NCBI RefSeq assembly: GCF_030272615.1
Contig: NC_081409.1
Coordinates: 203,549,949-203,613,948 of the forward strand
Origin: Cryptomeria japonica
Lineage: Eukaryota > Streptophyta > Pinopsida > Cupressales > Cupressaceae
Length of the DNA stretch: 64,000 nucleotides
Direction of reading: 5' to 3'
Shown in pieces: positions 35,070 to 45,442 of this stretch (positions are counted from its first letter, which is position 1; each line of letters begins with the position of its first letter). The translations under genes were made by a program, and so were the position numbers. The notes under the pieces are model-generated. The model saw only the letters and a program-made list of their open reading frames with translations, searched no databases and was not told the origin of the DNA.

Positions 35070-38000
35070 CTATGTGCCTTTGTGCCACTTCTTTCCCCCT
35101 TTTATGCCGGGTGCTTTTATCCTCCATTTAATTTTTTGTGAACCACTCCCTCCTTTATTTTGCTGGCCCCATATTAGACTTTTAATATTTGCTTTGGTCT
35201 TTATTTTTCTATGGTCTTTTTTTTTCATGCGAAATATTTTTATTTTGGTTCTCTCTATATATAGTTTTCCCTTGTTCTCGACCCATGTTCTTGACTTTTG
35301 AGACTTGGACCCCTTCTCATCTTCCTTCGTCCCACATTCTATCGAGGCATAACCCAATATATTTGTTGCAACAGTTTCTCTCTCCTTGTAGATTTTGAGT
35401 TTTGAGCCATTTACTGGGATTTTGATCGGATCGCCATCTAGGGTAGATAATTTTATAGCTCCGTTTGCCCCTACTTCCTCTATTTTATAGGGTCCTAATC
35501 ATCGTACCCTAAACTTCCTAGGTCGGAGTTCATTCTGGCCGTCGTATTTGAGCACCGACTGTCCCGGTGAGAATTTCATCTGTCTCAGGGGTTTGTCATG
35601 CCAAAAGTTCCTCCTTCTTTGGGCTACTTTTGTGGCCCATTGTGCTACTGTTCTACATTCCTCCATTTGAAGTAATGTATTCAACCGCTCCCTTAAGCTC
35701 TCCTCATCCCCCAACCAGTTTTGGACTGCTATTCTCAAACTCGGTACATTGTACTCTATTGACATCACAGCTTCCTGTCCATGCATGAGCTGGAATGGGG
35801 TATGTCCAGTAGTGGCTTTGTAAGAAGTACGATAGGCCCACAACACCGTGCCCAACCTTTCCTCCCAGTCCTCTCGTTCTACTCAAGAAGTCTTGTATAG
35901 AATGGACACCAATACTTTGTTTGTTGACTCTGCTTGTCCATTCGCCCTTGGGTAGTATGGACTTGACAGTGTGTGAAAAATTCTAAATTCTATTGTCATA
36001 GTGCGTATCACTTGGTTGACAAAATGTACACCTCTATCACTGGTGACCTGTATGGGTATTCCAAATCGAGTTACGATTTGTTCATATAGGAACTTGGCCG
36101 TACTGAGTGCCGTATTGTCTGGGAGAGCTCTAGCCTCGACCCATTTTGTAAGGTATTCTGTAGTTACGATTATGTACCGACGTCTGTGTGCTTTGCTTAT
36201 CCTGAGTGGCCATACGAAATCTAACCTCCATCTCTCAAACAACTCTTGTGATTGGGATGGAAAAAGAGGCATAAAGTTTCGTTTGAGTGGCTGACCCGCC
36301 CTTTGGCAAGTATCACAACTTGACACCCATTCCCGCGCATCTGCATAAAGTGTAGGCCACCATAACCCTGCTAGTAATATTTTTCTTGCGGTCGCATCTG
36401 GGCCCATATGCCCTCCGGCTAGCCCTTCATGTGATTCCCTAACAACCCCCAGAATTTCTTCCTCTAAGACACACCTTCGTAGTACCCCATCAAGGCCCAT
36501 TTTATACAAAAGGCCGTGGATCAGTTGGAACGTTGTGCTTTTTAGTGCCAGCTTCCTTCTTTCACTTGGGGGCATCTCCTTTGGGAACGTTGCGTTGGCG
36601 TGGTATTGTCCGAGCTTTTCATACCAAGATGGTAAGACTGCTATTTGGAACAAGTGGCCATCTGGAAAATCCTCATTTACTCCCCCTTTTGCGCGATCCC
36701 CTGATTTTATTCTTGACAGATGATCAGCCATTACATGGCTCTTTCCGGGTCGCACCACAATGTTGAAAGTAAATTCTTGCAGTAAGATTAGCCATCGACT
36801 TACTCTCCCTTGGATGGCCGGTTTGTTGACCAGATACAAGAGTGCTTGGTGATCTATGAAGAAGGTAAAGGGCGTAGCCAGGAGGTAATGACGGAATTTT
36901 TGCACTGCGTACACCATCCCCAAGGCTTCTCATTTTGTGGTACTATAGTTTCTTTCTGCTCTCGATAGTAGGCGGTTGGCAAAGTATATAGGGTGATCCA
37001 AGCCTGTGGCTCCTGCCTGTGCTAGGGTGGCGCCAATGGCAAAGTTGGAGGCATCCACATGCACATGAAATTTATTATCCCAGTTTGGGTATATCAGGAT
37101 AGGTGCACTTACAAGTTTGGATTTAAGTTCCCTAAAGGCCTCTTCTTGCTCGTGGTGCCATACGAATGGCTCCCCCTTCTTGGTGAGTTTTTCCAGTGGG
37201 AGGGAGACCTCAGCAAACCCTTTGATAAACCGTTGATAGTATCCTACGTGGCCGAGGAAGGATTTTACTCTTGTAACATCTGTTGGGTTTTCCATTTCCA
37301 TGATGACTCTTATCTTATCCGGGTCAGTCTTCAACCCTGCTTTGCAGACTATATGGCCAAGTAATCTTCCTTGGGGGACGAGGAACCGACATTTCTTCGG
37401 ATTGAGGGCAAGTCGTGCTCGACGACACCTTTCCATGCACTCCCCTAGTATTTGCAAGTGATTTTTCTTCTCGCTGTACACTGACCAATCGTCCAGAAAT
37501 GCTTTAAAATTTCCAGTTGCCATTTTGTTGAAGATATGCAGTATGATCCTTTGGAATGTGGCTGGGGCGTTGCATAATTCGAATGGCATCCGGTTATATG
37601 CGTAAACTCCATCCTCCACAATAAAGGTGGTTTTCAGCCTATCCTCTTCGGCTATGCTGATCTGGTTGTAGCCCGAAAAGCCATCCATGAAGGAATAGAT
37701 TTCCTGCCCCGCCACTTCTTCCAGTATACTATCGGTAAACAATATGGGAAAGGGATCTTTCACTGTCACAGCATTTAAACATCTGAAGTCTACGCAGATG
37801 CGGATCTGATTCCCCTCTTTTTTGAGCGAAATGACAATAGGCGAGACCCATTCACTGGTTTGCACCCGGAATATGATTCCGGCTTCTAACATTTTTTCTA
37901 TTTCCTCTTGTACCTTTGTCGCGTAATTTTTGTTCATGCGGTAAGGTCGTTTCCTTACTGGCCTAGCCCCTGGTATTAATGGTATGTGATGTACGCATAG

Positions 38001-38219
38001 TTCTAGAGGCACTTCTTTCAAATCCTTATATGTCCATGCGAACACATCTTTGTACTCGAGGAATATTTTAAAGGCTGCTGCTTTTAGTACGGGGTCCCAA
38101 TCGTCCCCTACTAGTATTACTTTTGGGTCCTTTTCTTCGCCGAGGTTGGTTTTTTTGTACATTGGGTTCCACATATTGTACGATCTCATTTTCTCCGAAT
38201 TGGTGGGCGGGGGTCCCAT
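35070..38219 (-). pseudogene. pol: reverse transcriptase, RNase H and integrase of the gypsy element
   Basis: One frame of about 1050 codons with three in-frame TGA stops (36930, 35883, 35499) and no indel. RT: ARPVRKRPYRMNKNYATKV, EWVSPIVISLKKEGNQIRIC, FMDGFSGYNQI and the active-site FLDDWSVYS (about 37500-37480). RNase H: FHVHVDASNFAIGATLAQ, then past the first stop GMVYAVQKFRHYLLA and FFIDHQALLYL. Integrase: H2C2 zinc region (HxGxxGGHMGPDATARK..CDTCQRAG), core RLDFVWPLR, TSDRGVHFVN and the YYPRANGQAESTNK block (about 36000-35900), with C-terminal region after the second stop (SYKATTGHTPFQLMHGQEAV). A basic, Lys-rich tail follows the third stop. Pol is one base forward (+1) of the gag-protease frame and overlaps it by about 150 bp. 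Loss of function appears to rest on the stops alone. Confidence 0.92.
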
Positions 38220-40677
38220 CTACCCGAGCCTCCCCTTCCTGGTATTTGGCAAATTGTGGTGGGTAAGTATTGCCTTCCTCGATCACCAGGATCTCCAACA
38301 CGTTGCACGGGTGGAAGATTTCATAATCTTCCATCTGGAAGTGGAATAACCCATTGATAGAACTTGTTTCATCCTCTGAGCAATTCCTCAGGTGGAGGAC
38401 TCCTTCTTCATCAGGTTCCATCTCAGCATCCTCCCCTGGTGCGCCTTCCTCGGACCCAGAATTTGAAGCCACTTCTTGACTCACTACTTGGTTTCCTAGA
38501 TCAATGATATATTTCTTCCCTTCACTTTCGATTGAGAGAGTGTTTTTCTTCCAATTGTGATCCGCTTTGGCCATAATGAGCCATCCTCTTCCCAAGAGTG
38601 CATCGTATCCTTTCCTTGCTAAGGATATAACCATAAAATCCAGAAAGAATTGTTGGGTTCCAATGGTTACCTTTTGGCCCATAAGTGTGCCCAGTGGTTT
38701 TATGCCATGTTGATCTGCTCCTACGAGGTGGAAGGCAGGTGGCCAGAGTGTTGACTTCCCCAAGGTTTTCCATGTCTCCTCGGGTAGCACGTTTACCGTG
38801 GACCCACCATCTATAATTGTGTTAGTAAGTCTGTAACCAAGAATCTCCATTTCTACTACGACTGGTGTCCTGCCTACCCCTACTGTCATCAACATAGGGT
38901 CGGTGGTCTCCTTTGAGTGGTTCCTTCCTTTCATTCCCTCTCTTTGGCCCGATGTCTTTTCCTTCTTTGTGGTCTCCTCCACTTGGTTTATAGCTATCCG
39001 TAGTTGTGGTAGTGTTTGCAACAGATCCGCTACACGGACTGGCACGGTGGTTTGTAGCAGCTGGTTCATTATGGTAGCTTTAGAGTCGGCTCGTATGGTG
39101 CTGGTGGTTTTGTGGGGTACTGTCTTCCGCTGTCCCTCACTGATTTCCCTTTCTACTTCCTTTTGTGCCTCCTTTAGTCTTTCCTTTTCTATACCTGGTT
39201 TAGGGTAAGTTAGTTTCCTTGTGTGAGATCGGGTAATGGCCAATACTTCTGGTTCCGACCGTACTACCTCCAGCATGTTCACGCCTTTCTGTCTTGGACA
39301 TTCAGCATCTTCGTGGTTGCTCGGCCCACACCATTTGCAGAGTAGCTCTCCTCCTTGTCCAACACCACTCTGGCAGTCACGTGCTAAATGGCCCCATTCG
39401 TTACATCGTCGACATTGTATCATCGGTCTGCCTTTTGCATCATATTGGATGTGTCCTTGTGGGGTATTATTATTGCTGTTGTTGTTACTCCCCCTCCGGC
39501 TGTTCCTATAGCCCCCTAGTGATGCGTCTGAGTTTGTGTTCTTGGAGGGTGTAGTTGCTGGTGTTGGTTGTTCTCGAGTATATAGTACCTGGGCACTCCT
39601 TGCCTTCAAGTTGTAGGGGCATTCCTTGATGGAATGCCCCAACACTTGGCAGATGTCACAGAAAGTTTTCTTTGGACAATTGGTTTTTGTGTGTCCCTCT
39701 AGTTTGCACTTAGTGCACCATAGGTCCCTACCCTCCCTACTTTCTTCCTTCTGCGTCTGCATTTCCCGCAGCATTCGTCTCATATCCTTTTGGAGCGCTT
39801 GTATCGTGCGTGACTCCTCCTCGCTTCCCTGATCACTGCTATCTTCATCACTTGTACGCCTCTTGCCCTTCGATGTCTTGTTCTCGCTTTCAATGTTCAT
39901 GGCTCTATTGTATGCGTCCGTGATCGTGGATGTAGGCACTATCTTCATCTTCTTCCGCAGGGATGGTTGCAATCCCTCAATGAACCATCGCTTCTTCAAC
40001 CCATCGGTTGGCTTATTGTCCATTTTTCCAATCAATTCTTTTAGTTTGCGGTAGTAGGACCTTACCGTCTCTGTCTTGCCCTGTTTGGTGTTGTATATTT
40101 CTGCAACGATCTTGTTGTCGTCCCGGAGTAGCCGAAACTCCTCCTCGAATGCTTTAGCCAGGTTTTTCCAGGTATCCTTTGAGCTGGTGGGTAGGTCCGT
40201 GTACCAGTCAATGGCAATCCCACGGAGGGTGGCCGGAAATGCTTTCAACAAGTTATCCTCATCATCCTCGCCATTGCCCTGCCATATGGTGACACAAGTT
40301 TTACAGTGGTGCGCGGGATCCTCTGATCCTAGTCCATTGAATCTGGGAAGTTTCTGTTTTTCGGGGTTATGTGCCATCTTTCTCGTGCTTTCCGGTTTAG
40401 TCTGGAAATTGTTGAGTGACTCGGTTGGGGCGGTTGTTTGCTCCCAATTCTCGCTACTTTCTATTTCCTATGGGCTGTGGTGACTCTTGTCCCACTCTTG
40501 TGTATGTTGCCACGAACCTTCTGCTAGGCTCACTCTCTCTTCAACTATCCGGTAGAGTTTCAGGCGCCTCTCGAGTTGCTCCTGGATGTGCAGGGATCTC
40601 CTTACTATGTCTTCGTGGCTTCCCCCTTCTTCCTCCAGGGGTTGTTGGCTTCGATCTTTGTTGAGTTTATTTGGCAT
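38068..40677 (-). pseudogene. gag-protease of the gypsy element, one in-frame stop
   Basis: Start ATG 40677. One TAG at 40468-40470, then open from there to 38068 (about 870 codons in all; an internal ATG at 40377 begins the long intact part). The gag domain includes LPRFNGLGSEDPAHHCKT, WYTDLPTSSKDTW and a RSYYRKLKELIGKM block. Four CCHC zinc knuckles follow: CTKCKLEGHTKTNC, CDICQVLGHSIKEC, CRRCNEWGHLARDC and CKWCGPSNHEDAEC. The aspartic protease has the active-site IIDGGSTVNVLP (DGG in place of the usual DSG/DTG) and DALLGRGWL, at about 38820-38580. The tail is acidic and then basic. Gag packages the RNA and protease processes the polyprotein in the virus-like particle. Four knuckles are more than the one or two usual for plant gypsy gag. 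Confidence 0.9.
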
Positions 40678-41069
40678 TAATTATTGGGGCTACGGTGGTT
40701 TCTCCGCTGTGTGGAGTCCCGCTGTTCTGCTTCCCTTCTGTTCCTTTCTCTATACTGTTGAAGCACTTGCTGCCTACGCTGCTCCCTCTGTATGTTCTCT
40801 CGTTCCTCTTCACGTTCCACGAGTACACGTGCCAATAACCGGGGAAGGCTACCCAAGAGATCATGTACGGCCTGGTTCATGTTGAGTTCCGCCCGTACCG
40901 TATCAGCCGAGACCGCGCTCAGTTCCGCTTCTCGCTGTAAGTACCGGTCCACAGAAACGTCCCACGCGTGAATCAGGTCTTGTGTCAACTGATCCTCCCT
41001 AGTTACTTCCGTGTTATCCTCTACGTCACTGTCTGTTACCCGGATGCTTTGGTTGAATGGATGACCCAT
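40677..41069 (-). CDS. Small leader ORF upstream of gag, gypsy element
   Basis: A 130-codon frame. I chose ATG 41069 because an earlier in-frame ATG lies inside the LTR. The product is charged, with a C-terminal Arg/Glu/Gln-rich helix (EREEERENIQREQRRQQVLQ) likely to form a coiled coil. No family is recognised. It ends TAA with the next ATG overlapping it by one base (TAATG at 40675-40679), a typical termination-reinitiation layout. Tat/Ogre elements often have an ORF before gag, and this may be its counterpart. Confidence 0.6.
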   Translation of the reverse strand: MGHPFNQSIRVTDSDVEDNTEVTREDQLTQDLIHAWDVSVDRYLQREAELSAVSADTVRAELNMNQAVHDLLGSLPRLLARVLVEREEERENIQREQRRQQVLQQYRERNRREAEQRDSTQRRNHRSPNN

Positions 41070-41119
41070 TATGCTTCCATCCTGCCAGCCTTCCCTCCAG
41101 AGACTCCGGATTCGACTTA

Positions 41120-41132
41120 GGCAACGACGCCA
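41120..41132 (-). other. Primer-binding site of the gypsy element
   Basis: The minus strand reads TGGCGTCGTTGCC three bases inside the 5' LTR. It is one change from the TGGCGCCGTTGCC type found in plant Athila/Tat elements, a C-to-T change at a CpG. Confidence 0.8.
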
Positions 41133-41135
41133 AAA

Positions 41136-41456
41136 TGTTAGTAGCCTAAGTTTATTAAGTTGTAGCATACAAAACACCAAGATCCAACTATAATACCAGA
41201 GCATAATAAAACACTATCATGGAACCAACAACACACAATACAGTATACCGAGATATATTCGTGTAACACAGATGTATATCATATTGATCTCCACTAGAAT
41301 GTATCTCCAATTGCTACAAGCTTACATATAAAGAGTTTGCGGTTGGTTAGGCCATCAATCGTCAAACAACCAACTACCCCGTAAGTATAACTTAATACTA
41401 TTGTTTTATTTTAATACATTACCAAAAAGCCTTATTTACTAATTAACCGGCTTACA
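41136..41456 (-). repeat. 5' LTR of the gypsy element
   Basis: 321 bp, TG...CA, paired with 31732-32052 and followed by the target duplication AGCTT. Confidence 0.95.
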
Positions 41457-41461
41457 AGCTT

Positions 41462-42061
41462 CTTTGTCGATCCTTTCTCCTTTTTTCCTTCCTATCTTGC
41501 TGGCAGTCTAAATGGTCTTCCTCTATCTTTTATATATGAAATTAAGTATGACACCAAGAACAAAGATGCTACTGCCTGTAACTTAATAATCCTTCTGATC
41601 TGATCCAATCCATGGTGATATTGCTGGATGCTTTGATTCCTTTCCTTTATATCTCTCAATGTGAGGGAGAGGGCACACCTCTTCATCATGCATGCCCTTT
41701 GGCAAGAGACACACCCTTTCACCATTAGCACCTTTTGAAAGAGTACAACTCTTCATTTTTTCTGCCCCTTGAAAGGGACATAACCTTTCATAATCAGGTC
41801 TGCACTCCTTATTTAAATCAGATTAGCACTTCTCATTTCCAAATTATTCCCCTCTCAAGTAAGGTTCTCTTCTCCCTTTTATATCTTATTGTTGAGGGAG
41901 TCACAACTCTTCCTTCCATGTCTTTTGACCATTCATTAACTTTATTAAATTTTAATTAATTATATTTAATTTTTTTTTTTTATATTTTAATTTAATTTTT
42001 AATATTAAATTTTATTATTATTATTTATTATTAAATTCCATTTCAAAGTGGGGACATTACA
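41462..42061 (-). repeat. Solo LTR, right part (continues at 30647-31731)
   Basis: On the minus strand it begins TGTAATGTCCCCACTTTGAA and matches the solo LTR at 52145 closely for its first 400 bp. Shared features include GTGACTCCCTCAACAAT, the TATA box GATATAAAAGGGAGAAGAG (plus 41869-41888) and GAGAGGGGAATAATTTGG. The uninterrupted LTR would be about 1.69 kb. It splits the minus-strand ORF 42279-28546 and is split by the gypsy element. Confidence 0.88.
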
Positions 42062-42279
42062 TTCAACTTTTAATTCGTTGCATTGGATGGCTGGAAGGAA
42101 ACCAGCTGCTTGGATAACTCCACTTTCAATCATTTTCTCTGAAATCCCAGTTGGCTTGCTTGTGTAGATAGGGCCTTGAAATTTCTTCACGTCAATCTTG
42201 CCCAAGTTGTTAGTGCTCCTTTCGCATCTTCCTTGATGAGAGCTTGCCTTGTGAGTCCTCCAGCTTTCGAGGCTGCCAT
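42062..42279 (-). pseudogene. N-terminal part of the split unrecognised retroelement protein
   Basis: Start ATG at 42279. One frameshift occurs near 42195, then an open frame (KKFQGPIYTSKPTGISEKM, QAAGFLPAIQCNELKVE) runs to the solo LTR at 42061. Reading resumes in the same frame at 30646 once the LTR and one copy of the TTCAA duplication are set aside. Confidence 0.6.
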
Positions 42280-42870
42280 CTACCTCCTGGAAGAATTGCC
42301 CAAGTTAGGATCTTAACATGATATTAATGTTTCAACAACTGAAAATCTTCTATTAGGTTTGCAATCTACATTTAGAGTGAAGACTTCATTTAAAATTTCA
42401 ATGAATTGCTAAACTTAAATGCTGATCCTAAAATTTAATAGTGAAAAATCATACTTTGTTTCAAAGATGCTTATCAATTTGCAAATCAACTTTGATTAAA
42501 ACAGGAATCAGCCAATTTAGGATTTTCCAAAATAAATGATGACAAAAAAAATCTCAATCAAAACCCCTTTTTTAAACCCTAGTTTAAGACTGAAATTACA
42601 CAAAATCAAATCTGGTCCTGATGAAAAAATGATCAAAAAAATCAAAATCAGACCTGCAAGAGGATGCTGATAATAATCTACAAAACTGATGTTCAAAATT
42701 TGCTCTTTACTGATTGAAATTCTATTCCAAAATCTTCCTATCTGTGGTAACAATCTGCTCTGATTTTATTTCTCAGATTGGATTTTGTTGTGTTTTAGGT
42801 CTAATTGAGGTCTGATCTTGACGAAACTTGCTGTTGATATTGCTACATGTTTGATAATGTAACGGAATTC
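42280..42870. other. Unassigned AT-rich intron sequence
   Basis: Probably the leader or LTR region of the split element, but no second copy, primer-binding site or boundary could be identified. Confidence 0.3.
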
Positions 42871-42879
42871 CTCCAAAAT

Positions 42880-43230
42880 GTGCCCAGGTAGATGGAAGGT
42901 TTAGGATAGGATGTAGGAAATTGAAGGAGGTTAAGGGAGGGGATATGAAAGGTAGATGGAAGGTAAGAATGATAGGAAGTGAGGTAAATGTTATGAGTTG
43001 TGGGTCAGAAAATGGGGTGTAGGAAACGGATGGAAGGGTAGATGAAAAATGTAGGATGGAAGAAAGATGGAGGGTGGAAGGAGATGAAGGAGGATGAAGG
43101 GAAGATGGAGGTGGATGGACGGAAGGGAGGATAGAGAAAGTGATGAAGGATGCCGCGGCTAGGGAAGGTGTGAAGGATATGAATATGAAATGGAGGATAT
43201 GGGATGGAGGGAAAGATGGAAGAACAATAT
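42880..43230. repeat. Purine-rich GGATGGAAGG low-complexity tract
   Basis: Degenerate repeats of GGAAGG, GGATGG and GATGAAGG on the + strand give Pro/Ser/His-rich spurious frames on the minus strand. Confidence 0.8.
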
Positions 43231-43577
43231 GCTTCACCTTTTATTATCCAAATTTTTTTCTCACACTTAGGCAATTTTCTCATAGGACCACCACTTCAAG
43301 CTCAAGCATTCAAATTCAAATCTCTCAGACAACCGCCTCTTAACCTTGATCCGAATCACCAATCCAATTTTTCTAGAAGCTAATATGACTCACTTCATCC
43401 TAAGGAGAGACCTGGAATATCACTAAGCTGCCTAAGACTGAAACTGCAAGCAAAAAAAGGGGTATCCATCTGCGATGAGGCAATGTGTGAAATGGTCACA
43501 ACACCACCCAACTAAGAAATAGATTGGTGATGACATAAATAAATAAGAGATATTAGTTTTCTACAATCCATAATAGA

Positions 43578-43657
43578 TCTTTGTTCTGTTTCTGGATTCG
43601 ATTGTGTGTGTGATGCAAAAAAGACACACACAATCAAGTCCAGAAACAACACAAAGA
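43578..43657. repeat. Foldback hairpin, 34-bp arms, 12-bp loop
   Basis: The left arm 43578-43611 (TCTTTGTTCTGTTTCTGGAT...) pairs with 43624-43657 at 30 of 34 positions around the loop GATGCAAAAAAG. The tip of each arm is a GT/AC repeat. It could be a small foldback element or a hairpin-RNA precursor. Nothing else in the window matches it. Confidence 0.8.
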
Positions 43658-45442
43658 TAAATAAATAAGTTTGGAGCAACATTTTAATTGCCTCAAGAAT
43701 TAGAATTAAGATGATCTACTTGTATTATGATATAAATTCAAATTTGCAAGAAATATCTCAGAGAAATTGGTAATGCTGCTAGATAGACATTGGCTAAAGA
43801 ATTCTTGAATTTAAACTATATTAGTTGAAAACCCTAGGTGGCTTCTATCCTTCTTAATGCAAATCTGTAAGCTACATTCTAGGGATTGTGCCATTGAGAT
43901 AAACAAGTTAATAGCAAGAAATGAAAATATTATCGTCAAAAAACAAAAAGTTAGAGAACAAATTGCAAATCAGAAATGAGCTTGTGCTTGTAAGATCAAC
44001 CTCTTTAATCAGTGTGATATGTAGGATCCTTGGAGCATGATACTTGATATTTCAATAACTAGGTATCAGCAATGCTGATAGAAGCATTACTTCCTTCATT
44101 GCAAAGATCCATGGTACAGTACAAGATATAAATCATAAAAAAAGTAGTTATATTAATATCCATAAGTGACCAAAAGTAGGACAATGGCACTTGACTGTAT
44201 GCTAGAATATAATAGAAAGTTCTAAGGAGAGAATCTTTGAAAGGCCCGAAAAGGGAAGGAACAAAAACAAAAATACAGCATAGATGCTGGCCACCAACAC
44301 ATGTGGATACAAATAACAAAGGGACCGAGATCCCCAAAGAACATAAGTTGAGTATTTGAGAGATAAAGACAAGTCTCATTGAATAGCTTGTTTGGGCTTG
44401 AAATGGAGTCATTGGTGTCATTGTTGATCATTGTGAGGACTAATACAAGATTTGATAGTTCTCATTGGGGAGTGTCTAACGCCAATAGGACCAAGTTGGG
44501 GGGTTCTAAGAGGAAGCAAGGCACTCCCTTTAAAATCATTCCTAACATCCAAGGGTGATGTAACTCTAGTAGTCATGAAGAAGCTTGTAATATGCATCTA
44601 TCCCTGTGGTTAGAGGGTGGCTAGAGAGGAGTAAATCTATGTTGTTGAGGAGTTGAGCTGTATTGTCAATTTGTCAGCAAGAAGCAAAACCATGTTGCTG
44701 AGTGGGAACATTCTAGGTCATTTGAGTAGAAGAAATAAGTTGTGCGAAATTCCATTTCATAGGTCTATTTTCATCTATGTTTGAAGTAGCACTATCTAAA
44801 GGTCATTTAGAGATATTGGTCTTTTAGATTGGCTAGAAGGAGGTGATCAATCTAGATCCCAAGAGACCCCTTGTAAGGATCTATATCAAAGGGTGACAAC
44901 TTCTTGTAGATAAAGAGGCACATACTGCTGGTTTGGTTATCTAAAGAAAGAAGAGAGAATGCTGCTTAAGTGCCTATAGGGGTAGTGGTATCTCTCTTGA
45001 ATTTTTGTAGTAAATGGGTATTTGAAGATAAGTTGTCTTTAGTCTCAACCTCTTGGAGGGAGCAAGCCGATAGATTTGGTCTTAACAAAAAGTATGATGA
45101 TCTATCCTAACTCATAATTGGTGGGAATGAATAATTTTCAAAATACTTGGTGTTTATATCCTATTGCTAAATAACATTGCATAAATCACATAATAATGAA
45201 AGCTTCAAAATATGGAAGAATACATAGATAACTTCCTAATCAATTTTTCATAACTTCTAAAAAAAATAAGGCAACCTCCACAACAAATATTACTCACAAT
45301 TGCATGGAAATTGACAATATGTACTATGTTGTTTTGGTATGTTATAACTTTAGTTTCTTAGTCCTTCAAAATGCTTTTGAAGCTATACATTCTTGTATCT
45401 TGCTCCTATCGTTATACTAATTCAGCTAAGATTCTAATCTTC
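43658..45442. other. Unassigned intron sequence
   Basis: No gene or repeat boundary can be supported. Short frames at 44059-44431 on the minus strand have unremarkable composition. The text style (many AAGGAGG and TTGAGGAG phrases at 44600-45080) is similar to 47100-49000, so this may be more LINE debris. Confidence 0.3.

Larger units (their letters stand above)
31732..41456 (-). mobile_element. Tat/Athila-type Ty3/gypsy element with extra ORF
   Basis: A 9.7 kb minus-strand element with 321-bp LTRs at both ends, primer-binding site (41120-41132) and G-rich polypurine tract (32053-32068). Perfect target duplication AGCTT occurs at 31727-31731 and 41457-41461. Order along the element: small leader ORF, gag-protease, pol (RT, RNase H, integrase), GC-rich minisatellite, large extra ORF, 3' LTR. 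By eye the LTRs differ at nine positions (about 97% identity), making it among the youngest insertions here. RT type (FLDD), primer-binding site and a 3' extra ORF fit the Tat/Athila group. It is inactivated by a handful of nonsense changes and probably one frameshift in the extra ORF. Confidence 0.95.

Noticed and set aside
34207-35301. 364-codon plus-strand open frame
   Set aside because: It lies opposite the extra ORF and minisatellite of the minus-strand gypsy element. The product is a Cys/Ala/Tyr/Leu low-complexity artefact of the GC-rich repeats.
42773-43237. 154-codon minus-strand Pro/Ser/His-rich frame
   Set aside because: Translation of the GGATGGAAGG purine tract; no real protein character.
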